Positions 18,781 to 30,369 of a stretch of 64,000 bases of DNA are shown here, piece by piece. A program made the position numbers and the translations under genes. The DNA comes from Herbaspirillum seropedicae (GTDB lineage Bacteria; Pseudomonadota; Gammaproteobacteria; Burkholderiales; Burkholderiaceae_D). Numbering within the stretch: position 1 is the first letter of the stretch; the number at the start of each line of letters is the position of its first letter. The notes beneath the pieces are model-generated. The model was not told the DNA's origin and did no database searches. It saw nothing but the letters and a program-made list of their open reading frames with translations. Location of the stretch: positions 4,707,021 through 4,771,020 of the forward strand of contig NZ_CP011930.1 of NCBI RefSeq assembly GCF_001040945.1, given 5' to 3'.

Positions 18781-18806
18781 CATTGCACATTGGACATTGG
18801 CCATTG
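18775..18806 (+). repeat. Five near-tandem CATTG units at the end of paaD
   Basis: CATTG recurs at 18775, 18781, 18788, 18795 and 18802, with a period of six to seven bases. The first copy includes the last codon and stop of paaD, and the rest lie in the 63-base gap before paaE. It is a short microsatellite-like tract of no known role. Confidence 0.7.
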
Positions 18807-18843
18807 AGCCCGGCTCGATGACCCCGAAAAAAGGCACAACATC

Positions 18844-19914
18844 ATGAGCAAATTCTATCCACTGACCATCTCGGACGTGAAGCAGGAAACGCGCGACACC
18901 ATCGTGGTCTCCTTTGCCGTACCGGCCGAACTGCAAGACACCTTTTCCTATCAGCAGGGACAGCACCTGACGCTGCGTTCCGAGATCAATGGCGAAGACC
19001 TGCGCCGTTCCTATTCGATCTGTTCGGCCGTGCAGGAGCGACAGTTGCGCGTGGCCATCAAGCGCGCCCCCGGCGGGCTGTTTTCGAACTGGGCCAATGA
19101 GTCCTTTGTCCCAGGACAACGTATCGACGTGATGCCGCCCATGGGCCATTTCAACGTGCCGCTGGAGGCCGGCAACCGCAAGCACTACCTGGCCTTTGCC
19201 GCCGGCAGCGGCATCACGCCGATGATGTCGATCATCAAGACCACGCTCTTGAGCGAGCCGCACAGCCATTTCACGCTGGTCTACGCCAATCGCGCCTCGT
19301 CCTCGGTGATCTTCAAGGAAGAGCTGACCGACCTCAAGGATGCCTACCTGGAACGCTTCAATGTGGTCTACGTGATGAGCCGCGAGCAGCAGGATGTGGA
19401 GCTGTTCAATGGCCGCATCGACCGCGCCAAGTGCGACGCCTTCTTCGCCTCCTGGATCGATCTGAAGGATGTCGACGCCGCCTTCCTCTGCGGGCCGGAA
19501 GAAATGGTGCAGGCCGTAGCCGCATCCTTGCAGGCGCATGGTTTGCCCAAGACACAGATCAAGACCGAACTGTTCGCCGCCAGCACACCGCCGCGCGCGC
19601 ACGCCGCGCGTACGGTGGTGGGCAAGCAGGAATGCGAAGTCACCGTCATCGTCGATGGCTATCACAACGTCTTCACCATGGACAAGGAAAAGGAATCGGT
19701 GCTCGAAGCCGGCCTGAAGCATGGCATCGACCTGCGTTACTCCTGCAAGGGCGGCGTCTGCGCCACCTGCCGCTGCAAGGTAGTGGAAGGCAAGGTGGAC
19801 ATGGATGCCAACTACGCGCTGGAAGACTACGAGATCGCACGCGGTTTCGTGCTGAGCTGCCAGTCCTTCCCGGTCAGCGACAAGCTGCTGCTGGACTTTG
19901 ACCAGGACAACTGA
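18844..19914 (+). CDS. paaE: Phenylacetyl-CoA epoxidase reductase subunit PaaE
   Basis: A 356-residue flavin/iron-sulfur reductase that passes electrons from NADPH to the PaaAC oxygenase. The N-terminal FAD domain has RRSYSICS, the middle NAD(P) domain has AAGSGITPMMSI and CGPEEMV, and the C-terminal plant-type 2Fe-2S domain has cysteines C301, C306, C309 and C339. Length matches the family. It follows paaD by 63 bases and is followed after 22 bases by paaN. Confidence 0.95.
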   Translation: MSKFYPLTISDVKQETRDTIVVSFAVPAELQDTFSYQQGQHLTLRSEINGEDLRRSYSICSAVQERQLRVAIKRAPGGLFSNWANESFVPGQRIDVMPPMGHFNVPLEAGNRKHYLAFAAGSGITPMMSIIKTTLLSEPHSHFTLVYANRASSSVIFKEELTDLKDAYLERFNVVYVMSREQQDVELFNGRIDRAKCDAFFASWIDLKDVDAAFLCGPEEMVQAVAASLQAHGLPKTQIKTELFAASTPPRAHAARTVVGKQECEVTVIVDGYHNVFTMDKEKESVLEAGLKHGIDLRYSCKGGVCATCRCKVVEGKVDMDANYALEDYEIARGFVLSCQSFPVSDKLLLDFDQDN

Positions 19915-19936
19915 GCCGCCGCACCAGGGAGAACAT

Positions 19937-21622
19937 ATGCCAACCGATTTCTTCAACCGCCATCGCGCCACGCTGGAGCAGGCCGTCAGCGCCCTGCAGC
20001 AACGCGGCTACTGGAGTCCCTACAACGAATCACCGAGCCCGCGCTTCTATGGCGAAGGTGCGGCCGAGGCTGGGCGGGCCGCCTATGAAGCCAGGCTGGA
20101 GCGCCCCTTCCTCTTCACCCCAGAGCAGGCCGGCGGCGACCGCTGGGTCGGCGCAGAAGTGTCTCCCTACGGTCCCCCGCTGGGCATTCGCTACCCCGCC
20201 CCGGACCTGGACCGCCTGTTGCCATCGATGCAGCGGGCCGCCGCCAGCTGGCGCGAGGCTGGCCCCCAGGTGTGGGCAGGCGTGGCGCTGGAGATCGTGC
20301 AGCGGCTCAATGCGCGCAGCTTCGAGATCGCGCATGCCGTCCAGCACACCACCGGCCAAGCCTTCACGATGGCCTTCCAGGCCGGCGGCCCGCATGCGCA
20401 GGACCGTGCGCTGGAAGCCATCGCCTGCGCCTGGCAACAGCTGCAACTGATTCCGGCCGAAGCGCGATGGGAAAAGCCGCAGGGCAAGCATGCTCCCCTG
20501 GTGATGCGCAAGACCTGGCGCATCGTGCCGCGTGGCATCGGCCTGGTGATCGGTTGTTGCACCTTCCCGACCTGGAACAGCTATCCCGGCCTGTTCGCCA
20601 ATCTGGCCACGGGCAACGCAGTCATCGTCAAGCCGCATCCGGGCGCGATCCTGCCGCTGGCCATCACGGTGCAGGTGGCGCGTGAAGTGCTGGCCGAGGC
20701 CGGCTTTGCGCCCGACGTGGTCACGCTGGCCGCGCACGACGCGAGCGATACCGGCCTGGCGCGCACGCTGGCCTTGCGCCACGAGATCGGGCTGATCGAT
20801 TTCACCGGCAGCAGCGCCAATGGCGACTGGCTGGAAGAACGGGCGCGCCAGGCCCGGGTGTTGACGGAGAAGTCCGGCATCAACCAGATCATCATCGACA
20901 GTACCGACAACCTGGCCGGCATGGTGCAGAACATCGCGCTGTCGCTGGCGCTGTATTCGGGGCAGATGTGCACCACGCCGCAGAACATCTACATCCCCAG
21001 GGATGGCGTGCGCACGCCGCAAGGCCAGCTCAGCTTCGTGGAAGTGAGCCAGGCCATCGTGCAGGCCGTGGCGCACCTGACCACCGACAGCGCCAAGGCG
21101 GTGGAATTGCTGGGCGCGATCCAGAACGAGGCCGTGCTGCAGCGCATCGAGCTGGCCCGCGGCAAAGGACAGGTACTGCTGGAGAGCACGGCGCTGGTCC
21201 ATCCGCAGTTCCCCGGTGCGCGCGTGCGCACGCCGCTGGTGATGCTGGCGCGCCGCAATGAAGCCATCACCGAGGAATACTTCGGCCCCATCAGCTTCAT
21301 CGTGCCGGTCGATGACACCGCCACCGCCATCGCACTGGCCCAGCGCATCGCCACCGACCAGGGTGCGCTGACCCTGTCGGCCTACACCACCGACGCCACC
21401 CTCCGGCAAGGGCTGCAACACGCTGCCGCCGATGCCGGCGTGGCGCTGTCGCTGAACCTGACCGGCGGCGTGCTGGTGAACCAATCGGCCGCCTTCAGCG
21501 ATTACCACGGCACCGGCGCCAATCCCGCAGCCAACTGCACGCTGACCGATGCCGACTTCGTCGCCGCACGCTACCGCGTCGTGCAGACCCGCGAACCGGT
21601 CGCCTCCACCACTACTGCCTGA
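19937..21622 (+). CDS. paaN: Phenylacetic acid degradation protein PaaN (aldehyde dehydrogenase family)
   Basis: A 561-residue single-domain aldehyde dehydrogenase relative of the PaaN family. The likely catalytic cysteine is C345 in SGQMCTTPQN. The ATG at 19937 is chosen because AGGGAGAA precedes it and the family begins there. PaaN lacks the MaoC half found in PaaZ, which is encoded elsewhere in this window, so the strain carries two ring-cleavage-type dehydrogenases. PaaN may oxidise the same semialdehyde or a related one; its separate role is unresolved. Confidence 0.88.
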   Translation: MPTDFFNRHRATLEQAVSALQQRGYWSPYNESPSPRFYGEGAAEAGRAAYEARLERPFLFTPEQAGGDRWVGAEVSPYGPPLGIRYPAPDLDRLLPSMQRAAASWREAGPQVWAGVALEIVQRLNARSFEIAHAVQHTTGQAFTMAFQAGGPHAQDRALEAIACAWQQLQLIPAEARWEKPQGKHAPLVMRKTWRIVPRGIGLVIGCCTFPTWNSYPGLFANLATGNAVIVKPHPGAILPLAITVQVAREVLAEAGFAPDVVTLAAHDASDTGLARTLALRHEIGLIDFTGSSANGDWLEERARQARVLTEKSGINQIIIDSTDNLAGMVQNIALSLALYSGQMCTTPQNIYIPRDGVRTPQGQLSFVEVSQAIVQAVAHLTTDSAKAVELLGAIQNEAVLQRIELARGKGQVLLESTALVHPQFPGARVRTPLVMLARRNEAITEEYFGPISFIVPVDDTATAIALAQRIATDQGALTLSAYTTDATLRQGLQHAAADAGVALSLNLTGGVLVNQSAAFSDYHGTGANPAANCTLTDADFVAARYRVVQTREPVASTTTA

Positions 21623-21648
21623 TCCCCTGACTCCCGAGATCTCCTGCC

Positions 21649-22440
21649 ATGAGTTCCCCATCCATCCTCCTAGAGAACCGTGACGGCATCGCCGTCATCA
21701 CCCTGAACCGTCCCGACAAGCTCAACAGCTTCACGGTGGCCATGCACCTGGAACTGCGCGACGCCATCGCCACGCTGCAAGCCGATCCCAGCGTGCGGGT
21801 GCTGTTGCTCACCGGCGCCGGGCGCGGCTTTTGCGCCGGCCAGGACCTGGGCGACCGGGCCGTCAAACCCGGCGACGATGGCGTCGACCTGGGCGAGTCC
21901 ATCGACAAATACTATGGCCCGCTGGTGAAGTCGCTGCGCGCGCTGCCCTTCCCGGTGATCTGTGCGGTCAATGGCGTGGCGGCCGGGGCCGGGGCCAATC
22001 TGCCGCTGGCCTGCGACATCGTGCTGGCGGCGCGCTCGGCCAGCTTCGTGGAAGTGTTCTGCAAGCTGGGGCTGATCCCTGACACCGGCGGCACCTACTT
22101 CCTGCCGCGCCTGGTGGGCACGGCGCGCGCCATGGGCATGGCGCTGCTGGGCGAGAAGATCAGCGCCGAACAGGCCGAGCGCTGGGGCCTGATCTGGAAG
22201 TGCGTCGACGACGACCAGCTCATGGAAGAAGCCCACGCGATGGCCGCCCATTTCGCCCGTGCTCCCACCAAGGGACTGGCCGCCACCAAGGCCACGCTGT
22301 ACGCCAGCCCGGCGCACACCCTGCCCGAACAGCTGGACCTCGAACGCGACACCATGCGCGCCCTGGGCCGCAGCCGCGATTACCGCGAGGGCGTGACGGC
22401 CTTCCTGGAAAAGCGCGCGCCACAGTTCACAGGACAATGA
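21649..22440 (+). CDS. paaG: 1,2-epoxyphenylacetyl-CoA isomerase PaaG
   Basis: A 263-residue crotonase-fold enzyme. The oxyanion-hole segments are GRGFCAGQDLGDR (about 60-72) and NGVAAGAGANL. PaaG turns the ring epoxide into the seven-membered oxepin-CoA and also shifts double bonds later in the pathway. It starts 26 bases after paaN and ends one base before paaH, so the genes are co-transcribed. Distinction from PaaF rests on similarity to known PaaG (the GQDL motif and DTGGTYFLPR) and gene order. Confidence 0.92.
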   Translation: MSSPSILLENRDGIAVITLNRPDKLNSFTVAMHLELRDAIATLQADPSVRVLLLTGAGRGFCAGQDLGDRAVKPGDDGVDLGESIDKYYGPLVKSLRALPFPVICAVNGVAAGAGANLPLACDIVLAARSASFVEVFCKLGLIPDTGGTYFLPRLVGTARAMGMALLGEKISAEQAERWGLIWKCVDDDQLMEEAHAMAAHFARAPTKGLAATKATLYASPAHTLPEQLDLERDTMRALGRSRDYREGVTAFLEKRAPQFTGQ

Positions 22441-22441
22441 C

Positions 22442-23980
22442 ATGAACAACCGCAAGTATCCACACGCCCTGTCCCGCAGCGCCCTCGTGGCCGTCATCGG
22501 CAGCGGCACCATGGGCGCAGGCATTGCCCAGGTGGCGGCCGTGGCCGGTCATCCTGTGCTGCTCTACGACAGCCGCGAAGGCGCGGCGGGCAAGGCCATC
22601 GGCGCCATCTGTACCAATCTCGACAAGCTGGTCAGCAAGGACAAGCTCACGCCGGCACTGGCGCAGGCGGCCAGCCAGCGCATCTCGGTGGCGCAGTCGC
22701 TGGAGGAATTGCACCAAGCGGACCTGGTGATCGAAGCCATCGTCGAGCAGTTGGCGGCCAAGCATGAATTGTTCGGCAAGCTGGAAGCCATCGTCAGTAC
22801 GCGCTGCATCCTGGCCACTAATACCTCCTCGCTTTCCATCACCCAGATCGCGGCCGGGTTGCAGCATCCCGAGCGCGTGGTGGGCATGCATTTCTTCAAC
22901 CCGGTGCCGATGATGGCGCTGGTGGAAATCATCAGCGGCCTGGCCAGCGATGCCGCGCTGGCGCAGTGCCTGCATGACACCGCGCTGGCCTGGGGCAAGA
23001 CGCCGGTGATGGCGCGCTCCACGCCGGGCTTCATCGTCAACCGGCTGGCCCGCCCCTACTACGCCGAGGGCTTGCGCATGCTCCACGAGGGCGGCGCGCA
23101 GCCAGCCACGATCGATGCGGTCATGCGCGAGGCCGGCGGCTTCCGCATGGGACCGTTCGAGCTGATGGACCTGATCGGGCATGACGTCAACTTTGCCGTC
23201 ACCCAGTCGGTGTTCCACGCCTACTTCAATGATCCGCGCTTCACACCCTCGCTGATCCAGCAGGAACTGGTGCATGCTGGCTATCTGGGTCGCAAGAGCG
23301 GGCGCGGTTTCTATCGCTACGGCGAGGCCGCCGGGGCGCCGCGGCCCGAGACCGAACGGGACTACCCAAAGCCGACGGCCACGCCGCAACTGTACGGTGA
23401 CCATCCGCTGGTGGAGATGATCCATACGCGCTATCCAGGCCAGGTGCAACGTCATCCGGCGCGCCCCGACCAATTGCTGATGAAGGTGAACGCAGCATGC
23501 CTGTGCATCACCGATGGCCGCAGCGCCACCCTGCGCGCCTGGGAGCACCAGGAGCCCGACCTGGTGCTGGTCGACCTGGCGCTGGATTACGCCGATGCGA
23601 CCCGCCTGGCCCTGGCCAAGGCCGACCAGTGCCGCCCCCAGCGCTATGCAGAAGTGGCGGGCGTGCTGCAGGCCTGCGGCCTCGATCTCTCACCCATGCA
23701 GGACGTGCCGGGCATGATGGTCATGCGCACCGTCTGCATGCTGGTCAACGAGGCCGCCGATGCGGTCAATCAGGGGGTATGCAACGCCGCCGACGCCGAC
23801 ATGGCCATGCGCAAGGGCGTCAATTATCCGCGCGGCCCGCTGGCCTGGGCCAATGAGATCGGCATCGACACGGTCAACCAGGTGCTGCATCACCTCTGCG
23901 CCACCTATGGCGAAGACCGTTATCGCATCTCGCCCCTGCTCCAACGTTTGTACGCTTCCGGGAGGAAATTCCATGAGTGA
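22442..23980 (+). CDS. paaH: 3-hydroxyadipyl-CoA dehydrogenase PaaH
   Basis: A 512-residue NAD-dependent 3-hydroxyacyl-CoA dehydrogenase. The Rossmann motif GSGTMGAGIAQVAA is at about 20-33 and the catalytic region MHFFNPVPMMALVEI at about 152-166. As usual for PaaH, a second C-terminal 3-hydroxyacyl-CoA dehydrogenase domain follows (PRGPLAWANEIG near the end). It oxidises 3-hydroxyadipyl-CoA to 3-oxoadipyl-CoA. It follows paaG directly and overlaps paaI by eight bases. Confidence 0.93.
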   Translation: MNNRKYPHALSRSALVAVIGSGTMGAGIAQVAAVAGHPVLLYDSREGAAGKAIGAICTNLDKLVSKDKLTPALAQAASQRISVAQSLEELHQADLVIEAIVEQLAAKHELFGKLEAIVSTRCILATNTSSLSITQIAAGLQHPERVVGMHFFNPVPMMALVEIISGLASDAALAQCLHDTALAWGKTPVMARSTPGFIVNRLARPYYAEGLRMLHEGGAQPATIDAVMREAGGFRMGPFELMDLIGHDVNFAVTQSVFHAYFNDPRFTPSLIQQELVHAGYLGRKSGRGFYRYGEAAGAPRPETERDYPKPTATPQLYGDHPLVEMIHTRYPGQVQRHPARPDQLLMKVNAACLCITDGRSATLRAWEHQEPDLVLVDLALDYADATRLALAKADQCRPQRYAEVAGVLQACGLDLSPMQDVPGMMVMRTVCMLVNEAADAVNQGVCNAADADMAMRKGVNYPRGPLAWANEIGIDTVNQVLHHLCATYGEDRYRISPLLQRLYASGRKFHE

Positions 23981-24449
23981 GACCGCATTGCCATTCCCAT
24001 CGACCGAGATGGACCCGCAGGCCCTGGCCGAAGCCACGGTGCAGGCGATGTACCCGCGCGACAACGCTTCCCAGGCGCTGGGGATGAAGATCCTGGAGAT
24101 TGCCCCGGGCCGCGCGCGCATGAGCATGCTGGTGCGCAGCGACATGCTCAATGGCCACGCCACCTGCCATGGCGGATTCATCTTCGCCTTGGCCGACAGT
24201 ACATTTGCATTTGCCTGCAACAGCCGTAATCTCAACACTGTGGCGTCGGGTTGCAGCATCGAGTACGTCGCCCCCGCCCTGCGCAATGACATGCTCATCG
24301 CCGAGGCGCAGGAGCGCTCGCTGGCCGGGCGCACCGGAGTGTACGACATCACCGTGAGCAATCAGGATGGCAAGACCATCGCGCTGTTCCGGGGCAAGTC
24401 CTATCGCATCAGGGGCGAAGTGATCAGCGGCCTGCAGGCTGCGCAGTAA
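23973..24449 (+). CDS. paaI: Acyl-CoA thioesterase PaaI (hotdog fold)
   Basis: A 158-residue hotdog thioesterase. The family motif GHATCHGGFIFALADSTFAF carries the catalytic aspartate. PaaI hydrolyses phenylacetyl-CoA-type thioesters with hydroxylated rings, releasing CoA from dead-end products. The ATG at 23973 is supported by GGAGGAAA just before it and by family length; it lies inside the last codons of paaH, an eight-base overlap that implies coupling. Confidence 0.93.
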   Translation: MSETALPFPSTEMDPQALAEATVQAMYPRDNASQALGMKILEIAPGRARMSMLVRSDMLNGHATCHGGFIFALADSTFAFACNSRNLNTVASGCSIEYVAPALRNDMLIAEAQERSLAGRTGVYDITVSNQDGKTIALFRGKSYRIRGEVISGLQAAQ

Positions 24450-24498
24450 GCCGCTGGCAAGAACAACAACACCAACATCAACAGAGACTGGAGACACC

Positions 24499-25839
<1,341 letters not shown>

Positions 25840-25872
25840 GCCCACTCCTCCACCAAGACAGAAAGACAGCAC

Positions 25873-27077
<1,205 letters not shown>

Positions 27078-27078
<1 letters not shown>

Positions 27079-27866
27079 TGCAGGACACCGTGGCTTACGA
27101 AGACCTGCTGGCGGCGCGGCATGGCGAGCATGTGCTGCATCTGACCCTGAACCGTCCAGCGCTGCGCAATGCCTTGCGCAACCAGAGCCTGCGCGAGATC
27201 GTCGCCGCGCTAGCGCGCGCAGAGGAAGATGACAGCGTGCGCGTGGTCGTCATCAGCGGCAACGAGAAAGCCTTTGCCGCCGGGGCCGATCTCAACGAGA
27301 TGATCCACAAGGACGCCATCGCCACCCAGCTCGATGTGCGTGCGCAGTACTGGCGCGCCATTGCCCGCTTCCCCAAACCCATCCTGGCGGCGGTGAATGG
27401 CTATGCGCTGGGCGCGGGCTGCGAGTTGCTCATGCATGCCGACATCGCCATTGCCGCTCGCGGGGCCAAGATCGGCCAGCCGGAAATCAATGTGGGCACC
27501 CTCCCCGGCGCCGGTGGCACCCAGCGCCTCATCCGCACGGTGGGCAAGCCGCTGGCGATGAAGATGGTGCTCTCCGGCGAATTCATCAGTGCCGACCAGG
27601 CCCTGCAGGCCGGCCTGGTGGCCGAGGTGGTGGACGATGACGCTACCCTGGAACGCACACTGGCGCTGGCCCACAGCATCGCTCAGAAATCACCGCTGGC
27701 GGTGCGTCTGGCCAAGGAAGCCATGCTGCAATCCTTCGAGCTGGGGCTGGAAGCGGGCCTGCTGTTCGAACGCAAATCCTTTTCCCTGATGGCGGCAAGC
27801 GCCGATCGCCAGGAGGGCATCGCGGCCTTCCAGGAAAAACGCGCCGCGGTCTTCAGCGGCCGCTGA
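27078..27866 (+). CDS. paaF: 2,3-dehydroadipyl-CoA hydratase PaaF
   Basis: A 262-residue enoyl-CoA hydratase of the crotonase family with oxyanion-hole motifs EKAFAAGADLNEM and NGYALGAGCELLM and the catalytic-glutamate region QPEINVGTLPGAGGTQRL. It hydrates 2,3-dehydroadipyl-CoA to 3-hydroxyadipyl-CoA, the substrate of PaaH. The ATG at 27078 overlaps the TGA of paaJ. It is the last recognised gene of the paa run; no clear terminator follows it. Confidence 0.92.
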
Positions 27867-28113
27867 ACCACGCCTGCCATCGGCCTGCCATCGGGGCCTC
27901 CCGCCCGGGCATTGGCAGGCTGGCAACACGCCCCGCGCGACGGCGGCACTTCACGAGATTGACATCGGGATCGGGTAAAATGCCCGGCCACGGCACGCTC
28001 CGCTTTCCATCGTTCATTTCCGCATCAACAGACTCTTCGGACCGATGGATGCCGATCTTGCCCCGATACCAACCCGCCGGCCTTTAGCGCCGGCCCTTCG
28101 CCAGTGCAGCACC
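27867..28113. other. Gap between paaF and the methyltransferase gene
   Basis: This 247-base gap contains GC-rich sequence and a TTGACA hexamer at 27959-27964 with a TAAAAT at 27976-27981. The 11-base spacing is too short for a standard sigma-70 promoter. No strong terminator or gene was seen. Confidence 0.5.
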
Positions 28114-29013
28114 ATGAGCAAGCAAGCCCCCAGCGCCCCCGGCCGTCAGCCGAACCGGGGCAAACCCGCCGCAGAGAGCGCCCCGCAGGCGCATGAGATC
28201 CGTCCGGGCCAGTCCATCGAATTGTTGAAGGAACTGCACATCCTCACCCGCGATGGCAAGCTCAACCAGGACAGCCGCCGCAAGTTGAAGCAGGTCTATC
28301 ACCTCTACCAGTTCATCGAACCGCTGCTGCAGGAAGTGCTGGAGCAGCATCCCGATGTGAGCCTGGTGGACCATGGCGCGGGCAAGTCCTATCTCGGCTT
28401 CATCCTCTACGACCTGTTCTTCAAGGGACTGCCCGGCGCGCCGCACATCTATGGCATCGAGACCCGCGAAGAGCTGGTGCGCAAGTCCGAGGAACTGGCC
28501 TCGCGCCTGGGCTTTGGCGGCATGTCCTTCCTCAATCTGTCGGTGGCCGATTCGATCAGCTCGCCCAGCCTGCCGGAAAAGATCGATGTGGTCACCGCCC
28601 TGCATGCGTGCGATACCGCCACCGATGACGCCATCCATTTCGCCCTGGCCAAAGAGGCGCGCTTCATCGTCCTGGTGCCCTGCTGCCAGGCCGAGGTCGC
28701 TTCGGTCCTGAACCGCAACAAGGGCAAGTCGCTGGCCAACTCGCTCACCGAGATCTGGCGTCATCCGCTGCACACGCGTGAATTCGGCAGCCAGGTCACC
28801 AATGTGCTGCGCTGCCTGCAACTGGAAGCGCACGGCTACAAGGTCAGCGTGACCGAGCTGGTGGGCTGGGAGCATTCGATGAAGAACGAGTTGATCATTG
28901 CACAATATCGCGACCTGCCGCGCCGCCGTCCGGCCGAGCGTCTGCAGGAAGTGTTGCGCACGCTGGGGCTGGAAGAAATGGGCCAGCGCTTCTTTGCCTC
29001 GCAGGCCGCCTGA
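28114..29013 (+). CDS. SAM-dependent methyltransferase-like protein
   Basis: A 299-residue protein whose central part (residues about 85-200) looks like a class I methyltransferase: LVDHGAGKSYLGFILYDLFF as the SAM-binding turn, IYGIETREELV as the next strand, then DVVTALHACDTATDDAI and a conserved FIVLVPCCQAE. It resembles bacterial proteins annotated as methyltransferase-domain proteins of unknown substrate, related to the GSTCD C-terminal domain. The ATG at 28114 is chosen because the first 23 codons of the longer frame (from 28045) look non-coding. A role in RNA or small-molecule methylation cannot be decided. Confidence 0.72.
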   Translation: MSKQAPSAPGRQPNRGKPAAESAPQAHEIRPGQSIELLKELHILTRDGKLNQDSRRKLKQVYHLYQFIEPLLQEVLEQHPDVSLVDHGAGKSYLGFILYDLFFKGLPGAPHIYGIETREELVRKSEELASRLGFGGMSFLNLSVADSISSPSLPEKIDVVTALHACDTATDDAIHFALAKEARFIVLVPCCQAEVASVLNRNKGKSLANSLTEIWRHPLHTREFGSQVTNVLRCLQLEAHGYKVSVTELVGWEHSMKNELIIAQYRDLPRRRPAERLQEVLRTLGLEEMGQRFFASQAA

Positions 29014-29214
29014 GGCGCGTCCACGGGGCTGGGAACGTTTCTTGCAAGGAACATGGCAGGCAGACGCGGCGCACGCGGCTTCAAGCTCGCGCCATTGCTG
29101 CCGATATAGTCGCATTGCAGTCCGGTTGCGCCTGAGCAAGACGCAACCGCAGGGAGACCGGTACCACCGGTTTGGGCGAGGGGCCGGCCATACGCCGGAA
29201 AATGCACAAGACAC

Positions 29215-30333
29215 ATGAGATCCGCCATCGATAGTGAAGCACTGATTGCCGACAACGAGCAGCTACGCGCCGAATTGCAGGACCTGCTGCAGCAGGCCCA
29301 TATCAACCAGTCCATCATCGAACGCCACCAGGCCTTTGACCTCAAGCTGATCGGCGCAAGCGAATTCCGCGAACTCATCGAGGTCATGCTCACCGTCATG
29401 CCGGGGGTGTTCAGCCTGGAGACGGTGACGCTCTCGCTCATCGATGGCGACTACGCCATCCAGCGCATCCTGCGTGACCTGCAGATCGGCATCAACGAAT
29501 TTCCCAAGCTGCTCTTCCTCAAGCAGGCGCTGGCCTTCCCCGACGACGACCTGACGCGGGCCGACGAAAAGCCGCGCCTGGGGCCCTATGTCGCGGCCTT
29601 GCACGGGCCGCTGTTTCCGCATTACGAGCCGGTGAGCGTGGCGGTGCTGCCGCTGGTGCGCCAGCATCGGCTGCTGGGCTACCTGGCGCTGGGCAGCGCC
29701 TATGGCGAGCGCTTCACGCGCAGCCTGGCCACCGATTTCATCGAACGCCTGGCGACCATCGCGGCGGTCTGCCTGGAAAACGTCATCAACAACGAGCGCC
29801 TCAAGCACATCGGCCTGACCGATCCGCTCACCGGCGTGAACAACCGTCGCTACATCGAGCAACGCATGCAGGAAGAAGTGGCGCGCAGCCAGCGCGATCG
29901 CTCGGCGCTGTCCTGCCTGTTCATCGACATCGACCACTTCAAGCGCGTCAACGACCAGTTCGGCCACCAGAGCGGCGACGATGTGCTGCGCGAAGTGGCT
30001 GCGCGCATCAAGAAGGAACTGCGCCTGTCGGATGCGCTGGGGCGCTTTGGGGGAGAGGAATTCGTGGTCCTGCTCACGCACGCCACCCGCGAAGATGCGG
30101 CCCGCATCGCCGAGCGCATTCGCGCCGGCGTCTGCAGCCGGGGGGTGATGATCGAGGGCTCACGCGATCCGCTCAAGATCACCGCCTCCATTGGCGCCGC
30201 CGCGCTCACCCCGCCGGATCGCAGCCGTCCTGCGGCCGAGGTCAAGCAGGCCATGCTCAAGGCCGCCGACCAGGCGCTGTACCAGGCCAAGGAAGCCGGC
30301 CGCAACCGCGTGATGCTGGCGGCGGGCGACTAG
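29215..30333 (+). CDS. Diguanylate cyclase with N-terminal DUF484/GAF-like domain
   Basis: A 372-residue soluble protein. Residues 1-200 are a DUF484-like (GAF fold) sensor starting with a short coiled segment, and about 205-370 form a GGDEF domain. The active motif GGEEF is at 279-283 and an inhibitory I-site RLSD at 270-273, exactly five residues before it. It should therefore make cyclic di-GMP from two GTP and be product-inhibited. No membrane segment or phosphodiesterase domain is present. The 201-base upstream gap contains an 8-base-pair hairpin (29123-29149) of unknown use. Confidence 0.9.
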   Translation: MRSAIDSEALIADNEQLRAELQDLLQQAHINQSIIERHQAFDLKLIGASEFRELIEVMLTVMPGVFSLETVTLSLIDGDYAIQRILRDLQIGINEFPKLLFLKQALAFPDDDLTRADEKPRLGPYVAALHGPLFPHYEPVSVAVLPLVRQHRLLGYLALGSAYGERFTRSLATDFIERLATIAAVCLENVINNERLKHIGLTDPLTGVNNRRYIEQRMQEEVARSQRDRSALSCLFIDIDHFKRVNDQFGHQSGDDVLREVAARIKKELRLSDALGRFGGEEFVVLLTHATREDAARIAERIRAGVCSRGVMIEGSRDPLKITASIGAAALTPPDRSRPAAEVKQAMLKAADQALYQAKEAGRNRVMLAAGD

Positions 30334-30369
30334 AACCCATTTCATCAATAGGCGTGAGATGCGTTCCAA

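Noticed and set aside
27959..27981. TTGACA with TAAAAT as a promoter before the methyltransferase gene
   Set aside because: The spacing of 11 bases is too short for a sigma-70 promoter.
28045..28113. A longer N-terminus for the methyltransferase-like protein
   Set aside because: The extra 23 residues look non-coding and the downstream ATG fits better, though this was not certain.
29123..29149. Hairpin before the diguanylate cyclase as a cyclic di-GMP riboswitch
   Set aside because: Only a simple 8-base-pair stem is present; the conserved core of the known riboswitch classes was not seen.
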